Notes: generated by a model from the sequence alone, not told the origin. A stretch of 15,377 bases of DNA from AC-50 sp035640455 (GCA_035640455.1 DASQWB010000031.1:1-15377), one strand, 5' to 3'. Positions 6,713 to 13,574 are shown, numbered from the stretch's first letter. Translations and numbers: made by a program.

Positions 6713-8711
6713 GGTGCTCTCGCGGGCCGAGGAGCTCCGCGAGCGGCTGACCGCCTACTCGTACGAGTACTACGTCCTCGACGACCCGTCCGTCTCGGAC
6801 GCCGAGTACGACCGCCTCTACGACGAGCTCGTCCGGCTCGAGACCGAGCACCCGGAGCTCGTGACGCCGGACTCGCCGACGCAGCGCGTCGGCGCCCCGC
6901 CGTCGGAGAAGTTCGAGAAGGTCGAGCACCCCACCCCGATGGGTTCGCTCGAGAAGGTGGCGACCGACGAGACGCTCGAGAAGTGGCACAGGGACGTCTG
7001 CAAGCGGCTCGGGACGACCGACGTCGTCTACGTCACCGAGCCGAAGATCGACGGGCTCTCGATCAACCTGATCTACGAGAACGGCGTCTTCGTCCGCGGG
7101 GCGACTCGTGGCGACGGAAGGCGCGGCGAGGACGTCACGCCGAACCTGCGCACGATCAAGGCGATCTCCCTGCGCATGCAGCTCGGAGACGGGGACGCGC
7201 CGCCGCCGCTGCTCGAGGTGCGCGGCGAGGTCTACCTGCCGCTTAGCGGCTTCAATGCGCTCAACGAGCGCCTGGTCGCGGCGGGCAAGAAGCCGACCCC
7301 GAACCCGCGCAACGCGGCCGCAGGCTCGCTGCGCCAGAAGGACTCGACGATCACCGCCCAGCGTCCGTTGTCGATCTGGATCCACGGCCTCGGCGTGCGC
7401 CAGGGGCTGACCGTCGAGGGGCATTGGGACGCGCTGCAGTGGCTGCGCGCGCACGGCTTCCGGACGAACCCGTTCGCGGAGCGCCACGAGACCGTCGCCT
7501 CGGTCGCGGAGGCCTGCCGCGACTGGGAGCGGCGCCGCGTCGAGCTCGACTACGAGATCGACGGGATCGTGATCAAGGTCGACTCGTTCGACCAGCAGCG
7601 GCGGCTCGGCTCGCTGCACGAGCGGCCGCGCTGGGCGCGCGCCTTCAAGTGGGCGCCGCTGACGGCGACGACGCGGTTGAACAAGATCGCGATCCGCGTC
7701 GGGAGGACGGGCACGCTCAACCCGTGGGCGATGCTCGAGCCGGTCGAGGTCGGCGGTGTGACGGTCTCGCGCGCCACCCTCCACAACGAGGAGGACATCA
7801 ACCGCAAAGACATCCGCGAGGGCGACGACGTCATCGTCCAGCGGGCCGGCGACGTCATCCCGCAGATCGTCGGCCCGGCCGGCGCGCACCGGGCCGGGAC
7901 GAAGCCGTTCGAGATGCCGAAGCGCTGCCCGCTCTGCGACGCGGAGGTCGTGAAGCCGGAGGGCGAGGCGATGCACCGCTGCCCGAACCGGGCCTGTCCG
8001 TCGCGCGGGCTCGAGACCTTGATCACCTGGGTCGAGGGCCCAGGCGGCATCGACGGCGTCGGGGAGCAGTCCGTGCGTCGATTGTGGGACCTCGGGCTCG
8101 TCCGGTCGCTGCCCGACCTCTACCGCCTCACGAAGGAGCAGCTGCTGGAGCTCGAGGGCTACGCCGAGATCTCGGCGACGAACGCGATCGAGTCCATCCA
8201 GGCGTCGAAGAGCGTGCCGTTCTACTGCGTGCTGCTCGGCCTGAACATCCCCGACGTAGGCTGGGTGACGGCGCAGAACCTCGCCCGGCACTTCGAGAGC
8301 GTCGACCGGCTCGTCGAGGCGAGCCAAGAGCAGATCCAGGAGGTCGACGGGATCGGGCCCGAACGTGCCGAGGCGATCGCCGAGTGGTTCTCCGACGAGG
8401 CGAACCGCCAGCTCGTCGCGGAGCTCCGCGAGCTTGGTCTTCGCTTCGAGGTCGGCGAAGAGGACCGGCCGAAGGAAGGGCCGCTCACGGGACACACGTA
8501 CGTGATCACGGGAACGCTCGAGCGCTATACGCGCGACGAGGCGGCGGCAGCGCTCGAGGCCAAAGGCGCCAAGATCACCAACTCCGTCTCGTCGAAGACC
8601 ACCGGCCTCGTCGTCGGCGAGGAGCCCGGCGCGTCGAAGCTGACGAAGGCACAGCGGAACGGCGTGCCGCTCCTCTCCGAGGCCGATCTGCTCGAGCTAC
8701 TGAGCCGCTAG
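6699..8711 (+). CDS. ligA: NAD-dependent DNA ligase LigA
   Basis: Seals nicks in replication and repair using NAD+; 670 aa, close to E. coli LigA (671). In order: Ia domain with SYEYYVLDDPSVSDAEYD (21-38); adenylation domain with active-site K116 in TEPKIDGLSI; NAAAGSLRQKD (206-215); DYEIDGIVIKV (284-294); OB fold with GGVTVSRATLHNEEDI (352-367); zinc finger C410, C413, C428, C433; helix-hairpin-helix region (about 448-580); BRCT domain (about 594-670). I start it at TTG 6699 because GGGGGAG (6688-6694) lies four bases upstream. GTG 6714, just after the HAD stop, lacks a ribosome site. The 3' end overlaps the convergent dacB by 15 bases. Confidence 0.97.
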   Translation: MASSEVLSRAEELRERLTAYSYEYYVLDDPSVSDAEYDRLYDELVRLETEHPELVTPDSPTQRVGAPPSEKFEKVEHPTPMGSLEKVATDETLEKWHRDVCKRLGTTDVVYVTEPKIDGLSINLIYENGVFVRGATRGDGRRGEDVTPNLRTIKAISLRMQLGDGDAPPPLLEVRGEVYLPLSGFNALNERLVAAGKKPTPNPRNAAAGSLRQKDSTITAQRPLSIWIHGLGVRQGLTVEGHWDALQWLRAHGFRTNPFAERHETVASVAEACRDWERRRVELDYEIDGIVIKVDSFDQQRRLGSLHERPRWARAFKWAPLTATTRLNKIAIRVGRTGTLNPWAMLEPVEVGGVTVSRATLHNEEDINRKDIREGDDVIVQRAGDVIPQIVGPAGAHRAGTKPFEMPKRCPLCDAEVVKPEGEAMHRCPNRACPSRGLETLITWVEGPGGIDGVGEQSVRRLWDLGLVRSLPDLYRLTKEQLLELEGYAEISATNAIESIQASKSVPFYCVLLGLNIPDVGWVTAQNLARHFESVDRLVEASQEQIQEVDGIGPERAEAIAEWFSDEANRQLVAELRELGLRFEVGEEDRPKEGPLTGHTYVITGTLERYTRDEAAAALEAKGAKITNSVSSKTTGLVVGEEPGASKLTKAQRNGVPLLSEADLLELLSR

Positions 8712-9908
8712 CACCGTCGCGAAGCGGTCCTGCGCCACGCGCGCCCACCAGGACGAGATCGGGTGGCCGTTGTGGACGACGGCGAAGACGTAGCGGCCGC
8801 GGACGAAGCCCGAGAGCGCCGAGGCCTCCGAGGTCGTGCCAGTCTTCGCGACGACGTTGCCGCGCGCCGGCGGACGGCGCATGCGGTCGTGAAGCGTCCC
8901 GCTCACCCCGGCCACCGGAAGCGAGCCGACGAAGCGGTCGCGGAGCTGCGGCGTCGCCCACGCCGCCTCGAGGATCCCGACGAGCGCGTTCGGCGTCAGG
9001 CGGTCGAGGAGCGAAAGGCCCGAGCCGTCGACGATCCGGACGCCCGCCAGAGGAACGTCCGCTGCGGCGAGCTGCTTCGTGACGACGGCCGCGCCGGCGG
9101 CGGTCGTCCCGCGATCGGCGGCGACCGCGCCGAGTTCCTTCAGGAGCAGCTCCGCGGTGAAGTTGTCGCTCTCGAGATCCATGGCGCGGACGATCGAGGC
9201 GAGCGTCGGCGAGGCGACGGACGCGAGCGGGAAGGCCTCGGCGTCGGCACGGCCGGTGGTGGGTCGGCCCGGGACCCTGATCCCGGCGGCGCGGAGGGCG
9301 TCGCGGAAGGCGAGCACGGCTCCCAGCGCCGGCTGCGTCGAGACGGCGCCGCGGTAGTGGGCGCGGTCGACGGCGAGCGCGGAGAGCGGCGGCGACTCGT
9401 TGACGTAGAAGGAGGCCTTCCAGCCGGGCGCGGTACGGCGGGAGTCGAACCAGGACTCGTCGCCGAGAACGGGGCCGGTCACCCGGCGCAGCCCCAGCCG
9501 GCGGAGCTGGAGCGCCAGGGTCTTCAGGTCGAAGCGCGAGAGCGTGGGGTCGCCGTGCCCCTGGAGGACGAGGCTTCCGTGTCAGACGCTTCCCTCCTGG
9601 GAGCCTTCGCCGAGGACGTCGGTCTGGAAGCGGAAGGCGGGGCCGAGGATCCTGAGCGCCGCGAGCGTAACTGGCAGCTTCTCGGTCGAGGCGGGAGCGA
9701 ACGGCACGCCGGCGTTGCGTGCGAAGACCGTTCGGCCGGTCGCGAGCTCGACCGCGAGGGCACCCGTCCGGCTCGGCTGGACGTGCGGCACGCGGAGCGC
9801 GCGGGCGAGGCGCTGTTGGAGGGTTGGATGGACCCGCGTCTGCGCCGCGGCGGCGGCGGCGAGCGCGAGCGCGGCGAGGAGCGCGGCGAGGACGGCCAGC
9901 GGGCGCAC
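8697..9908 (-). pseudogene. dacB: D-alanyl-D-alanine carboxypeptidase/endopeptidase (PBP4, family S13) with in-frame TGA
   Basis: Secreted low-molecular-mass penicillin-binding protein that trims or cleaves peptidoglycan crosslinks. One frame of 403 codons runs from GTG 9908 to TAG 8697, broken only by TGA at codon 109 (bases 9584-9582). Before the stop are a signal peptide (MRPLAVLAALLAAL) and the nucleophile motif S74-T-E-K77. After it, in the same frame, come HGSLVLQGHGDPTLSRFDL, the SxN motif S247-D-N249 (LESDNFTAELLL) and K355-T-G (AKTGTTSEASALSG). All catalytic motifs are thus present but split, so the 108-aa fragment would be inactive. A Trp codon (TGG to TGA) is a plausible ancestor. 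A nonsense mutation, a base-calling error or read-through (TGA followed by C) would each explain it. Confidence 0.85.
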
Positions 9909-9914
9909 CGGCGA

Positions 9915-9943
9915 ATTGTCGGACCCTCGGGGGAGGGCGTCAA
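9915..9943 (-). promoter_or_regulatory. Promoter of dacB
   Basis: TTGACG (9943 down to 9938), a 17-bp spacer, then GACAAT (9920 down to 9915). The GTG start at 9908 is six bases further on, so the transcript is probably leaderless. This is the best -35/-10 pair in the window and supports the chosen start. Confidence 0.7.
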
Positions 9944-10009
9944 GGAAGATGGGCCGGGCCGGCGCGGAAGATAGGTCGCTCGGCCCATGTTCCTCCCGTG
10001 CGGGCGGCA

Positions 10010-10015
10010 GATAAT
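10010..10015 (+). promoter_or_regulatory. Candidate -10 upstream of the coiled-coil gene
   Basis: GATAAT, 23 bases before GTG 10039; no good -35 at 16-18 bp. In the same divergent gap an 8-bp inverted pair, ATGGGCCG (9949-9956) and CGGCCCAT (9981-9988), could be an operator. Both are weak inferences. Confidence 0.3.
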
Positions 10016-10038
10016 CGACGAGACCGCAACCGTCGCCC

Positions 10039-10368
10039 GTGACTCGAGAGACCGCCACCCTGTACGAGGACATTCGCGCGCTGCTCGACCAGCCGCCGGG
10101 AGCCGAGGAGACCGGCTTCCTCGGTCGGCTCGAGCACACGCTGACCGACGGCTACGCGCGCGCGCTCGCGCTCGAGGCCGAGCGGGTGCGGCTCGCGCGG
10201 CGGATGGGAGAGCTCGCCGGCGGTCTCCACGACGAGTCGGGCGAGGCGCCGACGGCCGAGCTCGGCGCGGTCGCGAGGCGGCTCACCGACGCCGAGGCGG
10301 AGCTCACCCGCCTCCGCAGCGTCCTCGAGAGCCTGCGGGAGCGCGCCCGCGCGGTCAGAGCCGCTTAG
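10039..10368 (+). CDS. Unrecognised 109-aa coiled-coil protein
   Basis: I do not recognise the family. The product is short, acidic-basic and almost wholly helical in appearance. A first helix (TATLYEDIRALLDQ) is followed by a Gly/Pro break, a long amphipathic stretch (about residues 25-60, with GYARALALEAERVRLARRMGEL) and a second one (about 74-107, GAVARRLTDAEAELTRLRSV). These suggest a coiled-coil hairpin that dimerises. No signal peptide, TM segment, Cys or catalytic motif is seen. It starts at GTG with no clear Shine-Dalgarno. It is divergent from dacB (130 bp) and convergent with the response regulator (105-bp gap full of hairpins). Codon use matches its neighbours, which supports it as a real gene. 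Confidence 0.65.
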   Translation: MTRETATLYEDIRALLDQPPGAEETGFLGRLEHTLTDGYARALALEAERVRLARRMGELAGGLHDESGEAPTAELGAVARRLTDAEAELTRLRSVLESLRERARAVRAA

Positions 10369-10390
10369 AGCCGCGTCTCTCGACCTGCGT

Positions 10391-10410
10391 CGATCGGTTC
10401 GACCCGATCG
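10391..10410 (+). terminator. Hairpin downstream of the coiled-coil gene
   Basis: CGATCGG (10391-10397) and CCGATCG (10404-10410) around a 6-nt loop, followed by TTTC on the + strand. It is 22 bases after the stop codon at 10368. It fits a weak intrinsic terminator in the convergent gap. Confidence 0.5.
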
Positions 10411-10450
10411 TTTCAGACGGACGCACGGGCAGAGCCCGCGCGTCCTGATG
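10411..10450 (+). repeat. Hairpin repeat, copy 1 (downstream of the response regulator)
   Basis: It begins TTTCAGACGGACG and ends CGTCCTGATG. Inside, GACGCACGGGC (10420-10430) pairs with GCCCGCGCGTC (10434-10444) around AGA. One of the 11 pairs is A-C on the + strand but a G-U wobble on the - strand, so the - strand RNA forms the better hairpin. A second, inverted copy lies at 11195-11233. In position it also works as a terminator region for the response regulator. Confidence 0.7.
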
Positions 10451-10453
10451 GTC

Positions 10454-10473
10454 GGCGCCGCCGAGTCGGCGCC
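10454..10473 (-). terminator. Hairpin immediately after the response-regulator stop
   Basis: GGCGCCG (10454-10460) and CGGCGCC (10467-10473) around six bases, starting at the base after the TAA stop on the - strand. There is no U-run, so it may work as an mRNA 3' stabiliser or pause site together with the next hairpin. Confidence 0.45.
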
Positions 10474-11151
10474 TTAGACGATCCCGCTCCGTACGGCGTA
10501 GACGGCCGCCTGGATGCGGTTGTCGATCTGGAGCTTCATCAGGATGTTCGAGATGTGGTTCTTCACCGTCTTCGGGCTGATGTGGAGCTCCGCCGCAATC
10601 TGCGCGTTGTCCTTGCCGTTCGCGATCAGCTTCAGCACCTCGATCTCGCGCTCCGAGAGCTCGGCGCGGATCGTCCGCTCGATGTCCGGCTGGCTGCTCG
10701 ACGAGCGGACGCGGCGCAGCACCTTGGCCGCGATCGTCGGCGAGATGAGCGACTCCCCGACCGCGGCCGCGCGGATGCCCTGCATCAGCTCCTGGATCGA
10801 CGCGTCCTTGAGCAGGTAGCCGCAGGCCCCGGCGAAGATCGCGTCCATCACGTCGCCGTCCTGGTCGGAGATCGTCAGGACGACGACGCGGGTGAGCGGC
10901 GCGAGCGCCGAGATCTGCCGCGTCGCCTCCACGCCCGTCATGCCGGGCATGTTGAGGTCCATGACGACGACGTCCGGGGCGGACTCGCTCACGATCCGCA
11001 CCGCCTCCGAGCCGCCTGCGGCCTCGCCGACGACGTGCACTTCGTCCTGCTCCTCGAGCAGCGTACGCAGGCCTGCGCGAAAGAGATCGTGGTCGTCGAC
11101 GATCAGGACGCGGATCGCGTCCACCGCCGCCGGGTGCTGGGCCTCCACCAT
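10474..11151 (-). CDS. NarL/FixJ-family response regulator (REC-LuxR HTH)
   Basis: A 225-aa cytoplasmic two-component regulator. The receiver domain (about 12-130) has the acidic pair D19/D20, phospho-acceptor D65 in VVVMDLNMPGMTG, T93 and K115 (GYLLKDAS). After a short linker, the LuxR-type DNA-binding domain (about 163-225) has LSEREIEVLKLIANGKDN and the recognition helix ISPKTVKNHISNILMKL. No histidine kinase lies in the window, so it is an orphan here and its signal is unknown. ATG 11151 is used; GTG 11148 is a minor alternative. The gene with its -10 box sits between two inverted copies of a hairpin repeat. A role in cell-wall control is possible from the neighbours but unproven. Confidence 0.95.
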   Translation of the reverse strand: MVEAQHPAAVDAIRVLIVDDHDLFRAGLRTLLEEQDEVHVVGEAAGGSEAVRIVSESAPDVVVMDLNMPGMTGVEATRQISALAPLTRVVVLTISDQDGDVMDAIFAGACGYLLKDASIQELMQGIRAAAVGESLISPTIAAKVLRRVRSSSSQPDIERTIRAELSEREIEVLKLIANGKDNAQIAAELHISPKTVKNHISNILMKLQIDNRIQAAVYAVRSGIV

Positions 11152-11168
11152 CGCCGGGTCGCGCAGAG

Positions 11169-11174
11169 TTTATA
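11169..11174 (-). promoter_or_regulatory. -10 box of the response regulator gene
   Basis: TATAAA on the - strand, 17 bases before ATG 11151. It is the most A/T-rich hexamer in the 116-bp gap. A CTGACG lies 20 bp further upstream, too far for a usual -35. Confidence 0.5.
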
Positions 11175-11194
11175 GGCGCCGCTTGCGGTGCCGG

Positions 11195-11233
11195 CGTCAG
11201 GACGTGCGGGTCTTCCCGCACGTCCGTCTGAAA
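11195..11233 (-). repeat. Hairpin repeat, copy 2 (inverted, upstream of the response regulator)
   Basis: On the - strand it starts TTTCAGACGGACG and ends CGTCCTGACG, matching copy 1. The stem GGACGTGCGGG (11200-11210) with CCCGCACGTCC (11215-11225) is perfect over 11 bp around a 4-nt loop. Compared with copy 1, a C-G pair has become T-A, a compensatory change that supports conserved pairing. It lies 34 bases after the stop of the 3D-domain gene and may also end that transcript, although there is no U-run. Confidence 0.7.
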
Positions 11234-11267
11234 TGACCGGTCGACAGGATGGGCTAACCCGCGCCCG

Positions 11268-12296
11268 TTAGTGCAGGGTGATGGTGACGGCGCGGCGTCC
11301 CCAGGCTCGGGCCGCCGAGTCGGACGGGAACCAGAGGTCGACCATCGCGCCGGAGATGCCCGAGCCGACGTCGGCCGCGACGCCCTCGCCGTAGCCCGGG
11401 ATCGACATGCGCGTGCCGAGCGGGATGACGCTCGGGTCGACGGCCACGACGCCCCAGCCGACGGGGAGCCCGGTCGCCGTGTTCCCGCCGAGGGAGTAGC
11501 CCGTCGCGACGACCCCCATCGTCCCCGGCCCGCTGGGCGTTGCGGGCGACGAGGCCGCCGGTGTGGGCGGGGCGGCAGCGACCAGCGTCGCCGCCTTCGC
11601 CCGCGCGGCGGCCGCCGCGCTCTCGAGCGAGGCGATGCGTGCGCCGTTCAGCCGCTCCTTCGCCCGCAGGCTCGCCAGGTATGTGGTGTGCTGCGCCCGC
11701 GTCGCAGCGAGCACCGAGGCTGCCGCCGCGGCGTCGCGCCGGAGCCGCTCGAGCGTCGCGCTCCGTCGCGCGAGGGCCAGGGCGACCGCCTGCTGGTGTG
11801 CCCGCGCCCTGCGCGTCTCGCTGATCAGGCGCCTGTCGAGCCGTGCGGCGCGGTTGAGGTCGTCGATCCCGGCGAGCGCCTCGTCGAGCGAGCGCGCGCC
11901 GAGGAGGATCGCGAGCGGATCGGTCTGTCCCTGCTCGTACAGGTCTCGGAGCCGCTCAGCGAGCTGCGCCTGCGCGGTCGCGAGGTCGCCGCGGGCGATG
12001 GTGAGCCGATTAGCCGTCAGGGCCCGCTCCTGGCGCACGCGCGCCGCCTGAGCCGTCAGGCCGTCGAGTCGCGCGCGCGCCCTCGCGAGCTGGCTGTCGA
12101 GGGCATAGAGCCGGAGGAGCGCCTCGTGCGTGCGCGCTCCGAGCGCCGTGTTCTCCGCGCGAAGCGCGTGCGCGCGCTGTAGGAGCGCTGGGGCGGAGTC
12201 CGCGCCGCCCGAGGCCGGCAGCGAGGTCGCGAGGAGCCCACCGACGAGCACCGTGAGCGCCTGCGCCGGCAACAGGCGTGCGAGGCGATGGCGCAC
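11268..12296 (-). CDS. Secreted coiled-coil protein with C-terminal 3D domain (peptidoglycan-active)
   Basis: A 342-aa predicted secreted cell-wall protein. It has a signal peptide (about 1-32, RHRLARLLPAQALTVLVGG) and a long Ala/Arg-rich coiled coil (about 35-240). Within the coil, YEQGQTDPLAILLGARSLDE (120-139) resembles the PcsB/CwlO-type N-terminal module. A Pro/Ala/Ser linker (241-258) leads to a 3D double-psi barrel (260-342). The three defining aspartates are D287 (VAVDPSVIPLGT), D309 (GVAADVGS) and D320 (AMVDLWF), before WGRRAVTITL. 3D domains occur in lytic transglycosylases and Rpf/Sps-type factors. GTG 12296 is chosen for the signal peptide and the TGTTACGGT box eight bases upstream. 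It is divergent from the NlpC/P60 gene, whose coiled coil is related. Confidence 0.88.
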   Translation of the reverse strand: MRHRLARLLPAQALTVLVGGLLATSLPASGGADSAPALLQRAHALRAENTALGARTHEALLRLYALDSQLARARARLDGLTAQAARVRQERALTANRLTIARGDLATAQAQLAERLRDLYEQGQTDPLAILLGARSLDEALAGIDDLNRAARLDRRLISETRRARAHQQAVALALARRSATLERLRRDAAAAASVLAATRAQHTTYLASLRAKERLNGARIASLESAAAAARAKAATLVAAAPPTPAASSPATPSGPGTMGVVATGYSLGGNTATGLPVGWGVVAVDPSVIPLGTRMSIPGYGEGVAADVGSGISGAMVDLWFPSDSAARAWGRRAVTITLH

Positions 12297-12304
12297 GGAG
12301 CGGC

Positions 12305-12313
12305 ACCGTAACA
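12305..12313 (-). promoter_or_regulatory. Extended -10 of the 3D-domain gene
   Basis: TGTTACGGT on the - strand (12313 down to 12305) fits TGnTAnnnT. It is eight bases before GTG 12296, suggesting a leaderless mRNA. The surrounding GCTGTTACGGTGCCG almost equals the sequence before the divergent NlpC/P60 gene (GCTGTTAGGGTGCCG). No clear -35. Confidence 0.55.
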
Positions 12314-12384
12314 GCTTCGGCGAGCTTTTTGCGCTTGTGCGAAGGGCAGAAAGGTTGTGTTTCGCGCAGCTTTTGGCGCAGCTT
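12313..12384. promoter_or_regulatory. Divergent control region with four AGCTT boxes
   Basis: AGCTT occurs at 12313, 12323, 12368 and 12380, all on the + strand. The last two lie in a 12-bp tandem repeat (GCGCAGCTT at 12364-12372 and 12376-12384). The second is also followed by GCGC. These lie between the two divergent -10 boxes and could bind a shared regulator. Reading by eye; chance is possible. Confidence 0.35.
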
Positions 12385-12390
12385 GGGCGG

Positions 12391-12419
12391 TTGCGAGCAT
12401 CCGGGGGCGCTGTTAGGGT
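12391..12419 (+). promoter_or_regulatory. Promoter of the NlpC/P60 gene
   Basis: TTGCGA (12391-12396), a 17-bp spacer, and TAGGGT (12414-12419) preceded by TGT, giving an extended -10. It lies nine bases before GTG 12429. The only other in-frame start, GTG 12423, is three bases after the box and would be lost from the transcript. Confidence 0.6.
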
Positions 12420-12428
12420 GCCGTGCTT

Positions 12429-13574
12429 GTGACGTACCGGCCCCCCCGGTGCGCCCGCCGCGAGTCGCCCAGGGCGGTTGCCGCCCGCTCGCAACGAAGG
12501 CAGGCGCCAGCGTTCGTCATCGCCTTTGCGGCCCTCCTGGCAGCCGCAAGCTCGGCGACCGCCGACCCCTCGATCTCGTCGAAGCAGGGCGAGGCGCGGC
12601 AGGTCCTCGCGCAGATCGATCGCCTCGACATCAGCCTCGAGCACGCGGTCCAGGCCTACGACACGGCCAACGTCAAGCTCGCGGGGATCGAGCGCGACCA
12701 GAAGCGCGCCCGCTTCGAGCTCGGCGTCGCGAAGACGAGCCTCCGGCACGCCCAGGCGGCGCTCTCGGCCCGCATCGTCGCCATCTACACCTCCGACAAC
12801 CAGAACTCCACGCTCGAGGTGCTGCTCGGCGCGCGCAGCCTCGACGACCTCCTGAACCGGATCGAGACCGTCAACCGCGTCTCCAGCCAGGACGCGGAGG
12901 TGACGCGGGAGGTCGCGACGCTCAAGCAGACGGTCCTCCGCCGGCAGGCCGAGCTCCGCCGCGCACATGCCGCCCAGACGAAGGTCGTGGCCGAGCGGGC
13001 GGCCGCGAAGGAGCGGATTCAGAGCCAGCTCGCGCAGCGGCGCAGCCTGCTGAGCTCGATCCGCAGCGAGATCGCGAAGATGCAGGCGGCCGAGCGCGCG
13101 CGCCAGGCCGCGCTTGCGGCGCAGGCTCGCGCGCGGCTGCCGGCGCAGACGGCGGCGGCACAGTCGAGCTCGGCGCAGAACCCGCTCGGCGTCGCCGCCT
13201 CGACGCCGGAGGGAGCCACGTCCGCGCCGCCGTCGCGCTACGGCGGCGTCGTCGGGATCGCGATGCGCTATCTCGGCACGCCCTACGTCTGGGGCGGCGC
13301 GAGCCCGAGCGGCTTCGACTGCTCCGGGTTCACGATGTACGTCTACGCGCAGGTGGGCGTCTCGCTGCCGCACTCGAGCTACGCGCAGTACGGCATGGGC
13401 GTCCCGGTCGCGCGCAGCGACCTCCAGCCCGGCGACCTCGTCTTCTTCTACGGGCTCGGCCACGAGGGGATCTACATCGGTGGCGGCCAGTACATCCACG
13501 CGCCGCACACCGGTGATGTCGTGAAGATCTCGACGATCGGCTCCGGCTACGTCGGGGCCCGGCGCATCCTGTAG
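12429..13574 (+). CDS. Secreted NlpC/P60 peptidoglycan endopeptidase with coiled-coil N-terminus
   Basis: A 381-aa predicted cell-wall hydrolase that should cut peptide stems of peptidoglycan. It has a basic, Arg-rich leader and signal segment (about 20-46, QRRQAPAFVIAFAALLAAAS), then a coiled coil (about 50-235). In the coil, YTSDNQNSTLEVLLGARSLD (120-139) matches the module of the divergent 3D protein and of PcsB/CwlO/RipC-type hydrolases. An Ala/Ser/Pro linker precedes the NlpC/P60 domain (about 273-381). Catalytic C298 is in SGFDCSGFT, H345 in LGHEGIYIGGG, and H357 in YIHAPHTG completes the triad. FtsEX control is known for relatives but no ftsEX lies here. GTG 12429 is preferred over GTG 12423 from the promoter position. 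The 3' end overlaps the MFS gene by 28 bases. Confidence 0.93.
   Translation: MTYRPPRCARRESPRAVAARSQRRQAPAFVIAFAALLAAASSATADPSISSKQGEARQVLAQIDRLDISLEHAVQAYDTANVKLAGIERDQKRARFELGVAKTSLRHAQAALSARIVAIYTSDNQNSTLEVLLGARSLDDLLNRIETVNRVSSQDAEVTREVATLKQTVLRRQAELRRAHAAQTKVVAERAAAKERIQSQLAQRRSLLSSIRSEIAKMQAAERARQAALAAQARARLPAQTAAAQSSSAQNPLGVAASTPEGATSAPPSRYGGVVGIAMRYLGTPYVWGGASPSGFDCSGFTMYVYAQVGVSLPHSSYAQYGMGVPVARSDLQPGDLVFFYGLGHEGIYIGGGQYIHAPHTGDVVKISTIGSGYVGARRIL

Noticed and set aside
5113..9082. Long shadow frames over truA, HAD and ligA (5113-6750 +, 6618-8495 -, 7424-9082 +)
   Set aside because: They are Arg-rich translations of the other frames of well-identified genes and carry no motif.
9582..9584. 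TGA in dacB as a selenocysteine codon, or as the result of a frameshift
   Set aside because: Both flanking parts are in the same frame, so no frameshift. S13 enzymes are not selenoproteins, the site is not a known Cys position, and the only downstream hairpin I see is weak (five pairs, one wobble).
8763..9974. A 403-codon + strand frame opposite dacB
   Set aside because: No family features and an Arg/Glu/Gly-rich composition. The opposite strand carries all three S13 motifs and a promoter, so this is a shadow.
12297..12428. A c-di-AMP riboswitch upstream of the NlpC/P60 gene
   Set aside because: Such riboswitches do precede actinobacterial wall hydrolases, but the gap to the divergent gene is only 132 bp, the apparent transcript is leaderless, and I find none of the conserved blocks.
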